A program made the translations under genes and the position numbers. The notes below the pieces were generated by a model, which was not told the DNA's origin, did no database searches, and was given only the letters and a program-made list of their open reading frames with translations. This document shows positions 35,619-46,693 of a stretch of DNA of 64,000 nt, in pieces. The stretch's first letter is position 1. The number at the start of each line of letters is the position of its first letter. The stretch is from Primorskyibacter sedentarius (GTDB lineage: Bacteria; Pseudomonadota; Alphaproteobacteria; Rhodobacterales; Rhodobacteraceae). The stretch covers positions 1-64,000 of the forward strand of contig NZ_SLZU01000005.1 in NCBI RefSeq assembly GCF_004342065.1. The letters run 5' to 3'.

Positions 35619-35906
35619 TTGATACAGTGAGAAGACTCCCCGCATGCCCACCCCGGGCAGCTTTGGATTGCTGGCGTTATTTTATAGTTTCGAGCGTTCC
35701 ACCCGCGTAATCAAAGCCTATGTCAGCGCATCCGGATCAATGAATGCGTAGCAAACCGACAGATACGCGTCGGAATTCGTCGCCGTCAGGATGGCCCCAA
35801 CGGCGTGCATAGGTGCGAGTTGCTGCGCATCGCCGCGAAAATTGATGGATATCAATGTCAGCACGCTGTTTTGCCGCCAGTATCGGTGGGAACAGGAGAT
35901 GTTGCC

Positions 35907-37805
<1,899 letters not shown>

Positions 37806-38050
37806 AGGGGACGACGAACGACCGGGCAGGGCATGCGCCAGCCCGGCTGCCGTGCCAAGGTTCTGGGTAGCGGGTTGACCACCAGCATAGGCCCGCCCGA
37901 ACGCCGCTTGCCGACCCGAGATTCCGGCGATCTTCGGGGTGACCACAGTCGTCGCCCCTGTGCCCGCTAAGACTTTGGACGGTATTACTGGCGGTGCAAA
38001 ATTTGCCTACACTCCAAGATGGCGCCGACCGGCGCCTCAGGGAGGGTATG

Positions 38051-39007
38051 ATGACGACCGTGGATGCATCCGTCAGGACGGCTTCGAAAACGCTGGCCAG
38101 CCAGCTTCGTTCGGGGCTTATTGGGCATGAGAAACTGATCCGTCGCCTCCTGATTGCGTTGCTGAGCGGTGGGCATCTTCTGATCGAAGGCCCACCTGGC
38201 CTGGCCAAGACCCGCGCGGTGAAGGCGCTTTCCGATGCGGTGGCGGGCAGTTTTGCGCGTATCCAGTGCACGCCCGACCTGATGCCCTCCGATCTGACCG
38301 GAACACAGATTTACCGCCCCCAGACGCAGGAATTCGAATTCGTGCCCGGCCCGATTTTCCACAACCTCGTGCTGGTGGATGAAATCAACCGCGCCCCACC
38401 CAAGGTGCAGTCTGCATTGCTGGAAGCCATGGCAGAGCATCAGGTAACGGCCGGCAATCAGACGCATACGCTACCCGATCCGTTTCTTGTTGTCGCAACG
38501 CAGAACCCCATCGAACATGACGGGACATTCCCGCTGCCGGAGGCGCAGCTGGACCGGTTCCTTTTGCATGTGGAGCTGAGCCTGCCCGATGCCGAGGCAG
38601 AGCGCCGCATTCTTGATCTGGTCGAGGAGGAGAGCCGCGGGCCTGTGCCTGCGAGCTACCGGATGCCGCTTGAAGACATCAACGCGGCGCGTGCCGAAGC
38701 GATGTCCGTCCATCTGGCGCCGGAACTGCGCGATTATATCGTGCAGCTTGTCGTGGCGACGCGCGACGAGGTATGGGCGCAGGATATCGAACATGCCGTT
38801 TCTCCGCGCGGATCACTGTCGCTGGCGGCCGCGGCCAAAGCCTCTGCCTATCTCGACGGGCGCGATTATGCTCGCCCCGAGGATGTGGCAGAGCTGGCGC
38901 CGGATGCGCTGGCGCACCGGATGGTCCTTTCCTGGCGGGCGGTGGCCGAAGGGCGCACGGCGCGCGACGTGGTGGCAGATATCCTGTCCAGGGTGGACCC
39001 GTTGTGA
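38051..39007 (+). CDS. moxR: MoxR-family AAA+ ATPase
   Basis: The 318-residue ATPase has Walker A GPPGLAKT, Walker B LVLVDEINRAPP, sensor ATQNPIEHDGTFPLPEAQLDRF and a C-terminal lid. MoxR proteins act as chaperones working with von Willebrand A proteins; MxaR is the homologue in the methanol dehydrogenase operon. The ATG at 38051 is five bases after GGAGGG; an ATG three bases earlier is also possible. It is first of a seven-gene operon (DUF58, DUF4381-like, two VWA proteins, TPR protein, BatD-like) with four-base overlaps, matching mxaRS-ACKL/Bat modules. A role in metal loading or maturation of the nearby XoxF is inferred. Confidence 0.9.
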   Translation: MTTVDASVRTASKTLASQLRSGLIGHEKLIRRLLIALLSGGHLLIEGPPGLAKTRAVKALSDAVAGSFARIQCTPDLMPSDLTGTQIYRPQTQEFEFVPGPIFHNLVLVDEINRAPPKVQSALLEAMAEHQVTAGNQTHTLPDPFLVVATQNPIEHDGTFPLPEAQLDRFLLHVELSLPDAEAERRILDLVEEESRGPVPASYRMPLEDINAARAEAMSVHLAPELRDYIVQLVVATRDEVWAQDIEHAVSPRGSLSLAAAAKASAYLDGRDYARPEDVAELAPDALAHRMVLSWRAVAEGRTARDVVADILSRVDPL

Positions 39008-39906
39008 ACCCGGCCCTGCAATGCCCCGGCGTGGCGCTGACGGCGTCAGAGCTGATCGGGCTGCGCGCCGTTGCGCTCAACGCGAGATCCGAACCGGTGC
39101 TTGCCGCGCTTCCGGGCGGGTTTGCGACCCGCAGGAAGGGGCATGGGCAGGAGGTTGCCGATATCCGCGAATACGTGGACGGCGACGATATCCGCCATCT
39201 TGACCGGGGCACAACCGCGCGCACTGGCCAGCTGCACGTCCGCCAGTTTCAGGAAGAGCGCGACCGCGTCACGCTTCTTGTGGCGGATTTCCGGCCTGCG
39301 ATGCATTGGGGGCTGGGGCGGGCCTTTCGCTCTGTCGCGGCGGCGGAGGTGCTCAGCTTCGTCGGCTGGCGGCTTGTAGAAGAAGGCGCGCGGGTCGGGC
39401 TTTTGGCGGTGGTGCCGGGTGATCCGGTCGTGGTGCCGGCCCGTGGACGCACGCGGGGCATGCTGCGGGTGATCGGCGGGCTTGTGCGGGCGCATCAGCA
39501 GTCTCTGGAACATGCCGCGAGCAGGACGGGGGCCGACGCATCGCTGGTGGGGGCATTGAGGCGCGCAGACCGGCTTTGCCCGCCGGGATCGGAAATCCTG
39601 ATCGCGTCCGGCTTTGACGGCGAGGGGCAGGATCTGACCGATCAGCTGAATGCGCTGGACAGACGGCGGCACACGCGGCTGATCATGGTGTCAGATGCCG
39701 ATCCCGCGCGCTTGCCTGCGGGCGGGTATCCCGTCAGAACATCGGATGGGCGACGATTGCGGCTGATGCTGGGCCAAGGCACTGCGCCCACGCCGTCCCA
39801 CGAAGAAACCGTCGCTGGGCGCCGCGCATTGCGTATCGACGCGGCAGAGCCCGTCGCCAAGACGGTACAACGCGTGGCAGGCGCATTTGCAGGGGGGATC
39901 CTGTAA
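39004..39906 (+). CDS. DUF58 protein (MxaS-like)
   Basis: The 300-residue protein has the DUF58 signature, GHGQEVADIREYVDGDDIRHLDRGTTART, followed by a VWA-like fold (VTLLVADFRPAMHWG). It lacks long membrane segments. The GTG start overlaps the moxR stop (GTGA), so the two are coupled. DUF58 proteins accompany MoxR ATPases; the counterpart in methylotrophs, MxaS, belongs to the set needed for assembling calcium-dependent methanol dehydrogenase. Its biochemical function is not established. Confidence 0.85.
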   Translation: MNPALQCPGVALTASELIGLRAVALNARSEPVLAALPGGFATRRKGHGQEVADIREYVDGDDIRHLDRGTTARTGQLHVRQFQEERDRVTLLVADFRPAMHWGLGRAFRSVAAAEVLSFVGWRLVEEGARVGLLAVVPGDPVVVPARGRTRGMLRVIGGLVRAHQQSLEHAASRTGADASLVGALRRADRLCPPGSEILIASGFDGEGQDLTDQLNALDRRRHTRLIMVSDADPARLPAGGYPVRTSDGRRLRLMLGQGTAPTPSHEETVAGRRALRIDAAEPVAKTVQRVAGAFAGGIL

Positions 39907-40280
39907 TGAGCGAGGGGGCCATGACGCATGCCGCCATGCAGGCGAGCCTTCATGATATTGTCCTGCCTGCGGATGCCGCAGGGGGTGCCGTGGCGGGAAT
40001 GTTGGCGACCCTTGCTCTGGCCGGGCTGCTGGCATTGGTCGCCGGTGGGCTGCTGCGGCTGTTCAGCCTTCGTCGTGCAAAAGTGCCGCCCGCACCGTCC
40101 CTTTATGAAAGGGTCACCGCGCTCTCCGCTTTGTCAGAGGCGGAACGCCGGACCGGGCTGCTGCATCTTCTTAAAAACGAGCGGCCAGAACGCTTTGCCA
40201 GATTGCGAGACGCGCTTTACCGCAAGGACACGCCGCTCGATACCGACAAGCTGACGGCCGAGTTGTTGGGGCATGATTGA
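39906..40280 (+). CDS. Small DUF4381-like single-span membrane protein
   Basis: The 124-residue product has an N-terminal periplasmic stretch with LHDIVLP, resembling the LRDIHLP start of DUF4381 proteins of Bat operons. One transmembrane helix lies at about residues 29-53, then a basic stop-transfer (SLRRAK) and a cytoplasmic helical tail. It starts one base into the upstream stop and overlaps the next start, as expected for an operon member. It probably forms part of the MoxR/VWA membrane complex. The assignment rests on position and the short motif. Confidence 0.7.
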   Translation: MSEGAMTHAAMQASLHDIVLPADAAGGAVAGMLATLALAGLLALVAGGLLRLFSLRRAKVPPAPSLYERVTALSALSEAERRTGLLHLLKNERPERFARLRDALYRKDTPLDTDKLTAELLGHD

Positions 40281-41232
40281 TTTTGCCGCGCCATGGGTGA
40301 TCTTGCTTCTGCCCCTTCCGTGGATCGTGCAGCGCCTGTTACCGCCACGCCGGGCGGGTGGCGCCAGCCTGCTTCTTCCCGACCGGATCGGGCGCAATTT
40401 CCTGCGTGGCGCGAAATCCGGTCCGGCCGAGGCACGCTCGCTGGCGCGGCACGCGCTTTGGGCCGTATGGGTGCTCGCCCTTCTGGCTCTGAGCGGTCCG
40501 CGCGACCTTGCGCCGGTATCCGCGTTGAAGGTCTCGGGTCGGGATCTGGCCATCGCGCTGGATTTGTCCGGGTCGATGGTGCGGGATGACTTCGACCTTG
40601 ACGGGGAGCAGATCACCCGGCTGGAGGCTGTCAAACATGTGGGCGCGGAATTTGCCCGGGGCAGGGGTGGGGACAGGGTGGCGCTGATCGTGTTCGGATC
40701 CGAGGCCTATTACGCGTCGCCCTTCACATTCGATGTCGAGGCCGTGGCCCGACGGATAGAAGAAGCCGCGATCGGGATTTCGGGCCGCGCGACGAATATC
40801 TCGGACGGGCTGGGCCTTGCCCTGAAACGCATGCAATCGTCACAGGCGGCCACGCGCGTTGTGATCCTGCTGTCGGACGGCGCCAACAATGCGGGCGCGG
40901 CCAACCCGCGCGGCGTGGCAGAGTTGGCCGCATCGCTTGGCATCCGGGTGCACACGATCGCCCTTGGCCCCAAGGACCTTGAGACTGCCGAGGAAGGCGA
41001 GCGCGGCGTGGTGGATGCCGCAACCTTGCGTGCGATTGCCCAAATCTCCGGGGGCGAAAGCTTTCGCGTGAGGACGACAGAAGATCTTGCCGCCGTAGCC
41101 GAGGCGCTGGACCGGCTGGAGGCGACTGACAGCGACGGGCTGGCGGCTGAACTGTACCGTGACTACTGGATCTGGCCCGCCATGGCCGCGGGGCTGATCC
41201 TTGCGGGCCTCGCATGGAGGCAGGAGGCATGA
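40273..41232 (+). CDS. VWA-domain membrane protein (BatA/MxaC-like)
   Basis: The 319-residue protein has an N-terminal membrane anchor (PWVILLLPLPWIV plus a second helix near ALWAVWVLALLAL). A von Willebrand A domain follows, with metal-ion motif ALDLSGSM (DxSxS), the threonine region GRATNISDGLGLAL and LLSDGANNAG. A C-terminal helix, YWIWPAMAAGLILAGLAW, closes it. It is the typical BatA/MxaC architecture, with the VWA domain facing the periplasm. It overlaps its neighbours by short start/stop overlaps. It is expected to work with MoxR on a client protein, here plausibly XoxF. Confidence 0.87.
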   Translation: MIDFAAPWVILLLPLPWIVQRLLPPRRAGGASLLLPDRIGRNFLRGAKSGPAEARSLARHALWAVWVLALLALSGPRDLAPVSALKVSGRDLAIALDLSGSMVRDDFDLDGEQITRLEAVKHVGAEFARGRGGDRVALIVFGSEAYYASPFTFDVEAVARRIEEAAIGISGRATNISDGLGLALKRMQSSQAATRVVILLSDGANNAGAANPRGVAELAASLGIRVHTIALGPKDLETAEEGERGVVDAATLRAIAQISGGESFRVRTTEDLAAVAEALDRLEATDSDGLAAELYRDYWIWPAMAAGLILAGLAWRQEA

Positions 41233-42125
41233 ACGGGCTGGACATAACGCTTTTGCGGCCCTTGTGGCTGCTTGCGCTTTTGCCGCTTGCGGGGCTCGGC
41301 TGTTGGCTCTGGTCCCGGCAGAGCGCCCTTGGCGCATGGTCACAAGCCGCCCGCCCCGAGATGCTGCGCGCGATGGCGGCGCTGGGTCATGTAGAGACCG
41401 GCCAGGACCGCCAGCCGGTCCTGATCCGCCTCGTCGCGCTGAGCCTGATCATCCTCGCACTTGCCGGCCCTGCAAGCGAACGGCGCGAGGCGCTGTCATT
41501 TCGCAATCTGGATGGCGTTGTGATCGTCCTCGACGTGTCTCGCAGTGTGACGGAGGATTCGCGCTGGCCGCAGATCCTGACCGTGGCCCGGTTTGCGACC
41601 ACGTCTCTTGGCACGCGGCCCGCGGCGCTGGTGGTTTATGCGGGCGACGCCTATCTCGCCACGGACATGACGTTGGATCTGCGGCAGTTGGGCCAAACTC
41701 TGTCGCTGATCTCTCCGGATACGGTGCCGGACAAGGGGTCGCGTCCGGAACGGGGGCTGGACCTTGCCAGCCAGGTCCTGCGCGAGGCAGAGGTGTTGAC
41801 CGGGGACGTGATTCTGATCACCGATGGTGCCGGGCTGGGGCAAGAGAGCCTCAGGGCGGCGTCTGACATCACCGCGCAGGGGGCGAGGCTGTCGGTCGTC
41901 TCGCTGCAAGACAACCCGCTGGCGCAAAGCCATGCGGCAACCGGCAATGGCCGGGTCTTTGGCCTGACAGAGGTTGACGCCCTCGCGGATTGGCTCTTGC
42001 ACGACACCCGCACGCGGTTGGAGCAACAGGATTACCCCTTGCTGATCTGGCGCGACCACGGCCGCTGGCTGCTGGCATTGGCGCTGCTCCCGATCCTTTT
42101 GTTGTTCCGGAGGACCAGCGCATGA
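41229..42125 (+). CDS. VWA-domain membrane protein (BatB/MxaL-like)
   Basis: The 298-residue second VWA protein has an N-terminal helix LWLLALLPLAGLGCWLW, a second helix near LIRLVALSLIILALAG, the motif VLDVSRSVTED (DxSxS) and ILITDGAGLG. A C-terminal helix WLLALALLPILLLF completes it. It differs clearly in sequence from the preceding VWA protein. The start at 41229 overlaps the upstream stop by ATGA. In mxa operons MxaC and MxaL form a similar pair required for active methanol dehydrogenase. Confidence 0.85.
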   Translation: MNGLDITLLRPLWLLALLPLAGLGCWLWSRQSALGAWSQAARPEMLRAMAALGHVETGQDRQPVLIRLVALSLIILALAGPASERREALSFRNLDGVVIVLDVSRSVTEDSRWPQILTVARFATTSLGTRPAALVVYAGDAYLATDMTLDLRQLGQTLSLISPDTVPDKGSRPERGLDLASQVLREAEVLTGDVILITDGAGLGQESLRAASDITAQGARLSVVSLQDNPLAQSHAATGNGRVFGLTEVDALADWLLHDTRTRLEQQDYPLLIWRDHGRWLLALALLPILLLFRRTSA

Positions 42126-42796
42126 GGATCGTGGCCCTGTCGGTGGTGATTTGCCTTGTTGCCGCGCTTTGGGCAGGGGGGCTCGCGCCATTTGGCCGCG
42201 TCTTTCTGGCGGCAGGCCTGCCGTCTCTTGCCGTCCCGCTTTTCAGCGATCCGGCCTGGCGGGGTGTCGCACAGTACCGGGCGGGTGACATGGCCAATGC
42301 CGCGCGCAGCTTTGCCGACGCCGGGGCGGTGTTCAACCTTGGCAACGCCGAGGCGATGCGCGGTGAATATGCCGCCGCGCTGGAGGCCTATGACATCGCC
42401 ATCGCCCAGGGCAATGAAGAGGCCCGCGCAAATTTCGAGGTCGTGGCCGCCGTCTATTCAGGGCTTGGCATCGATCCAGAAGCGCTCGCACTGTTTGGAA
42501 AACGCGGCGAGGGACCAACCGCCGACAGCCACATCGCGCGTGGCAACGCCCGCGCCGCCGGGACGGGGGATGAGGTCACGAATGCCAATACGATGCTGGG
42601 ACTGGCAGAGCTGGACAGCCGCGGCCGCCTTGGTGTCCGGCGAATTTTCGACGACAAGCACATGATCGCGGATGATCGCTGGCTCATGCAGTTGGCGGAT
42701 GTACCCGGGGAGTTCCTGAAAGCCCGCATCGCGCAGGAATTCAAACGGCGGCAGAAGCTGGGGCTGAGCCCCCCTGACGCGGAGGACCCGCGATGA
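42122..42796 (+). CDS. Membrane-anchored TPR-like protein (MxaK/BatC-like)
   Basis: The 224-residue product has an N-terminal hydrophobic anchor (VALSVVICLVAALWAGGLAPF). A tetratricopeptide-like segment follows (AQYRAGDMANAARSFADAG, NLGNAEAMRGEYAAALEAYD), then a region rich in charged residues. Start 42122 overlaps the VWA stop by four bases. BatB/C-type TPR proteins and MxaK occupy the same place in related operons. Similarity to MxaK itself is weak, so the name is by context. Confidence 0.75.
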   Translation: MRIVALSVVICLVAALWAGGLAPFGRVFLAAGLPSLAVPLFSDPAWRGVAQYRAGDMANAARSFADAGAVFNLGNAEAMRGEYAAALEAYDIAIAQGNEEARANFEVVAAVYSGLGIDPEALALFGKRGEGPTADSHIARGNARAAGTGDEVTNANTMLGLAELDSRGRLGVRRIFDDKHMIADDRWLMQLADVPGEFLKARIAQEFKRRQKLGLSPPDAEDPR

Positions 42797-43995
42797 GAGT
42801 ATTGATCGTGCTTCTGATGATCTCTCCCGCACTCGTCTGGGCGCAGTCCAGCGAGGTAAAGCCGGACGAGCTTGGTATCGAGGTTCTGGTAGGGGAGCGC
42901 GAAACGCCCCCTTATGTCGGTGAGATGCTGATGATCACCATCCGTGGGATGTATCACCGGCACGTCACCCGGGAGACGCTTGTTCAACCCGATCTCGAAG
43001 GCTTCAACTGGACACAGCTTGGCCCGGACATCTGGGGAGAGGAACGCATTCGCGGGCAGAAGGTGAAGATACTGGAACGGCGGATGGCGCTGTATCCTGT
43101 TCGCGCCGGGACACTGACCATCGGGTCTTTTGCCCATCGCCTGACATTGACGGACGAGCAGGACGACTGGTTCGATCACGAGATCCGGACCGCCCCCGTA
43201 ACGATCAAGGTTTTGCCCATTCCGGCAGAGGCCAAAGACGACTGGTGGTTCCCGGCGTCGCGGCTGCGCATCTCGGATCAATGGTCGAACGCGCCGGATC
43301 AGTTGCAACCCGGCGAAGGCGTTTTGCGCATCCTGCATCTGGAAGCGGTCGGTGCCACGCCAGAGATGATCCCGCCCATGCCGGAACTGACGTCGCCTTC
43401 CGCGTTGATCTTTCCGCATCCCGAAAAGCGGCTGGTGGAGCTTTCCCCCGACGGGCCGGTCACCCATGCGTTCTGGCGCTGGACAATCAGGCCCACGAAC
43501 GGGACCTCGGCCATTGTAGAGCCTTTGACTGTCCGGTATTTCGATACGGTCGGGCGGGTTCTCCGCGAGGCATCGATCTCTGCCCAGCGGGTCTCTTACG
43601 GGGATGTTACGCCTGCCCAGCAATCAAATGCCGCGCCCCCGGATGCTTTCAGACTGCCCGGCATCGCCAGCCTGATCCTTGGGGTGGCGGTGTTCGGCGG
43701 CGGTATCTTCGCGATCTTGCATGGCCACCGTTTTGCGGGGGGCTTGGGCTTGCGGCGGTTTCGCATACTTGACCCGGATTACCGCGCGCTGTTCCGCGCT
43801 GCCCGCCACGGTGACCGGTCCGCCCTGCGCAAGGCGGCGATTGCCCTGCTGCGCGATGATGCAAAACGCGAGGGTCGCGCAGCCATGCTCAAAGATTTTG
43901 ACACAAATATCTTTGGCAAGGACGCGTCAGAGCCGGACTTGCAAGCCTTTGCCCGGGCCTTCGCACGCGGCACAAGGGTTAAGACCTACGGCTGA
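42793..43995 (+). CDS. BatD-like (MxaA-position) membrane protein
   Basis: The 400-residue protein has a signal peptide ([18 protein letters not shown]) and several beta-rich periplasmic segments ([36 protein letters not shown]). One helix near residue 295-313 ([19 protein letters not shown]) leads to a cytoplasmic helical tail. This is the BatD arrangement, an adaptor of MoxR/VWA complexes; MxaA of methylotrophs is analogous. It is last of the seven-gene operon, overlapping the previous gene by ATGA, and is followed by gfa after 76 bases. Confidence 0.78.
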   Translation: MRVLIVLLMISPALVWAQSSEVKPDELGIEVLVGERETPPYVGEMLMITIRGMYHRHVTRETLVQPDLEGFNWTQLGPDIWGEERIRGQKVKILERRMALYPVRAGTLTIGSFAHRLTLTDEQDDWFDHEIRTAPVTIKVLPIPAEAKDDWWFPASRLRISDQWSNAPDQLQPGEGVLRILHLEAVGATPEMIPPMPELTSPSALIFPHPEKRLVELSPDGPVTHAFWRWTIRPTNGTSAIVEPLTVRYFDTVGRVLREASISAQRVSYGDVTPAQQSNAAPPDAFRLPGIASLILGVAVFGGGIFAILHGHRFAGGLGLRRFRILDPDYRALFRAARHGDRSALRKAAIALLRDDAKREGRAAMLKDFDTNIFGKDASEPDLQAFARAFARGTRVKTYG

Positions 43996-44071
43996 ATTGT
44001 CCGAATCCCGGCAAAGGCACAGGCTGGGTGGTGATCGGGGCAACCGCCACCGGTCTCAGGGAGGACTTGAA

Positions 44072-44707
44072 ATGGGATTGCTCGACAGGCTGTTCGGGGC
44101 AGGGCAGGAGACATCTGCCCCCCCGGCACCGAAATACCAACATGTGAAAATTCACCCGCAGGTAGACAGCGGCATCGCACCGACGAAGGATGGCTTTGCA
44201 GGCGGCACGCTGACGTGCAAATGCCAAACCGACCCGGTGGTCGTACGGGTTGGCGCGCAGACAGCGCATAATCACGTCTGCGGGTGTACCAAATGCTGGA
44301 AGCCGAAAGGGGCGATTTTCAGCCAGGTTGCCGTGGTGGGGAGTGACAAGGTCACGGTGGAGCAGAACGCCGACAAGCTGGAGCTGGTTGATGCCTCCGC
44401 CACGATCCAGCGCCATGCCTGCAAGGGGTGCGGCGTGCATATGTATGGCAGGGTCGAGGATGCGGGCCATCCGTTCCATGGTCTGGACTTCGTTCACACC
44501 GAACTTTCACAGGAACGCGGCTGGGCCACGCCCGAATTTGCGGCCTTCGTTTCTTCGATCATCGAGGCCGGGGTGGACCCGGGCCGGATGTTTGAAATCC
44601 GCGGCCGGCTCAACGAGATCGGGCTGCCGCCCTACGACTGCCTGTCACCGGCATTGATGGACGTGATCGCGACCCATGTGGCGAAATCGAAAGGCGTTCT
44701 GGCCTAG
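44072..44707 (+). CDS. gfa: S-(hydroxymethyl)glutathione synthase (glutathione-dependent formaldehyde-activating enzyme)
   Basis: This 211-residue zinc protein has cysteine sets Cys49-x-Cys51, Cys70-x-Cys72-xx-Cys75 and Cys116-xx-Cys119, matching the two zinc sites of Gfa from Paracoccus. It speeds the joining of formaldehyde and glutathione, feeding the dehydrogenase encoded at 55198 and the hydrolase at 54365. An AGGGAGGAC site precedes the ATG; further upstream in-frame codons lie in the previous gene. Its position just after the Mox operon ties the maturation genes to formaldehyde removal. Confidence 0.92.
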   Translation: MGLLDRLFGAGQETSAPPAPKYQHVKIHPQVDSGIAPTKDGFAGGTLTCKCQTDPVVVRVGAQTAHNHVCGCTKCWKPKGAIFSQVAVVGSDKVTVEQNADKLELVDASATIQRHACKGCGVHMYGRVEDAGHPFHGLDFVHTELSQERGWATPEFAAFVSSIIEAGVDPGRMFEIRGRLNEIGLPPYDCLSPALMDVIATHVAKSKGVLA

Positions 44708-44803
44708 AGCTGGCGACGGTCTGACGGGGGAGGCCGCTGCGGCACAATAGAGGTCTTGCAAAGTTGCGGGGTTGCGTTAGCCTTCGTGCAGGGAGGCTTT
44801 ACC

Positions 44804-45529
44804 ATGCAACATTCGACCATTGCGGTGACGCAAGGGCACTTTGAGGACGTGCTCATTGTCGATGATCACCCGCTCTACTGCGACGCGCTCATGTCCGCTG
44901 TGCAGCGCGTGTTTCAGGACGCGCAGTGCCGCAAGGCCAGAACCCTGCGCGAGGCGCTGGAAGTTCTGGATCGCGGATTTCAGCCACAGTTGGTCATGTT
45001 TGACCTGAAATTGCCGGATGTATCTGGGATTTCAGGGTTTTTAAATCTACGGGCGCGGCTGCCCGACACGCCGATCCTCGTCATTTCCTCGCTCGCCACT
45101 GTCGATCTTGTTCACGCGCTGATGGACGAGGGCGCCGCTGGGTTCATGCCCAAGGACAGTTCGGCAAACGACCTCAAGCATGTCTTGCTGGAGGTCGCAT
45201 CGGGGCGCAAATACGTGCCCGGTGATTTCCAGCAGATGCGCACGCCGCAACGTTCCCTGCCAGAGGATATGAGCCCGGAACTGGCGGCACTGACGCCGCA
45301 GCAGAAAAAAGTGATGAAGCTGATCTGCGCGGGCAAACCGAACAAGCAGATCGCTTACGAATTGGATCTGGCCGAAGCGACGGTAAAGGCCCATATCACC
45401 GCCTTGCTGCGACGCCTTGGTGTCAAGAACCGCACGCAGGCGGCCGTGTTGATCGAGGCGGCGATGACGAACCCCGCCAATGGGTTGGGGGATGCAGAAC
45501 CCGAGGCAGCCAGCTTTCTGGCCCGCTGA
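44804..45529 (+). CDS. LuxR-type response regulator of the C1 locus (FlhR/AfdR-like)
   Basis: The 241-residue protein has a receiver domain with Asp20/Asp21, phosphoacceptor Asp67 (MFDLKLPDVSG) and Lys117. The C-terminal LuxR helix-turn-helix reads LTPQQKKVMKLICAGKPNKQIAYELDLAEATVKAHI. ATG 44804 follows GGGAGG. It heads an operon with a FIST protein and a hybrid kinase. The same set resembles, from memory, the FlhSR regulators of Paracoccus and AfdRST of Rhodobacter that control glutathione-dependent formaldehyde oxidation. It is therefore the likely activator of xoxF, gfa or adhI here. Confidence 0.85.
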   Translation: MQHSTIAVTQGHFEDVLIVDDHPLYCDALMSAVQRVFQDAQCRKARTLREALEVLDRGFQPQLVMFDLKLPDVSGISGFLNLRARLPDTPILVISSLATVDLVHALMDEGAAGFMPKDSSANDLKHVLLEVASGRKYVPGDFQQMRTPQRSLPEDMSPELAALTPQQKKVMKLICAGKPNKQIAYELDLAEATVKAHITALLRRLGVKNRTQAAVLIEAAMTNPANGLGDAEPEAASFLAR

Positions 45530-45535
45530 GAACCC

Positions 45536-46693
45536 ATGCGAGACAATGTCAACGGCCCGCGCTACGTGAATGTGGTGCATTCCTGCTCTGCCGACGCTGG
45601 TCAGGCGGTAACAGAAATCGTCGCTCAGATCGCGCTGGAGAAGACCCGCTTTGTCCTTGTCTTCATCCCCAGCACGATGGAACCCTGCGACGTGGCAGAG
45701 GCACTGGATCGCGCGCTTGGCGGGGTGCCCGCGTTTGGCTGCACGACGGCGGGGCAGATCACGCCCGATGGGTACGCCCATAACAGCCTGCTGATGATCG
45801 CCTTTCCTGCCCGGCATTTCCGCTGCGCCTCCATCCTCTACGACCAGCTTGACCCCATGAGCATCGAGGACATCGTTTCGGCGACGACCAAACATGCCAT
45901 GCGGTTCCGGCACAGCGAAGGGTGGGAACGCTTCGCGCTGTTGTTCACCGACGGGCTTTCCAACCAGGAGGACATTCTCGCCTCCACGCTGGAGGCAGCG
46001 CTTGGCGATCTGCCGATCTTTGGTGGTTCTGCGGGGGACGGGTTGGCCTTTGAGCGCACTTACGTGCTGCACAAGGGGCGGTTTCACGCGAATGCGGCGG
46101 TGCTGTTGCTGCTGGAAACCAACTTGGAATTTCGCGGCCTGACATTTGACCACTTTCTGCCGACCGACACGCAGCTGGTTATTTCGGATGCCAATCCCGA
46201 AAAGCGTGTCGTCTACGAAATCAACGGCGCCCCGGCCGCGCAGGAATACGCCCGTCTTGTGGGCTGCCCGGTCGAGGAGCTTTGCCCGGAGATTTTCGCG
46301 GAAAATCCCCTGCTGGTCCTGCACAAGCAACGCCACTACGTCCGCGCCATCAGCGATGTCACCGACGGGCAGGGGTTGTCCTTCATGGCGGCGATTGACG
46401 ACGGGCTGATCATGACGCTGGGCCGCGGCAAAGAGATCCTCAACACATTGCGCACCGGGCTGGACCAGCGCAATGACAGCGGCCAGACCCCCGATTTCGT
46501 GCTGGGTTTCGACTGTGTTCTGCGCAGGCTGGAGATTGAACAGAAAGGTCTGGCGGACCTCGTGTCAGAACGGTTTCACGAACACCACGTTTTCGGGTTC
46601 AACACCTATGGCGAGCAGCATCGCGGGCTGCATATGAACCAGACCTTCGTGGGTGTCGCCTTTTTCGGACCAGAAAGGAGGCACCTGACTTGA
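45536..46693 (+). CDS. FIST-domain sensory protein (NosP-like)
   Basis: The 385-residue soluble protein has a FIST N domain (VNVVHSCSADAGQAV, FGCTTAGQITPDGY) and a FIST C domain (NPLLVLHKQRHYVRAIS, VLGFDCVLRRLEIEQ, GFNTYGEQHRGLHMNQTFVGVAFFG). FIST proteins bind small ligands, and the NosP group binds heme and nitric oxide and controls a partner kinase encoded next to it. The gene lies between a response regulator and a hybrid kinase and overlaps the kinase start by TTGA, which fits a sensor-kinase pair. Whether it senses NO, formaldehyde or another metabolite is open. Confidence 0.85.
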   Translation: MRDNVNGPRYVNVVHSCSADAGQAVTEIVAQIALEKTRFVLVFIPSTMEPCDVAEALDRALGGVPAFGCTTAGQITPDGYAHNSLLMIAFPARHFRCASILYDQLDPMSIEDIVSATTKHAMRFRHSEGWERFALLFTDGLSNQEDILASTLEAALGDLPIFGGSAGDGLAFERTYVLHKGRFHANAAVLLLLETNLEFRGLTFDHFLPTDTQLVISDANPEKRVVYEINGAPAAQEYARLVGCPVEELCPEIFAENPLLVLHKQRHYVRAISDVTDGQGLSFMAAIDDGLIMTLGRGKEILNTLRTGLDQRNDSGQTPDFVLGFDCVLRRLEIEQKGLADLVSERFHEHHVFGFNTYGEQHRGLHMNQTFVGVAFFGPERRHLT

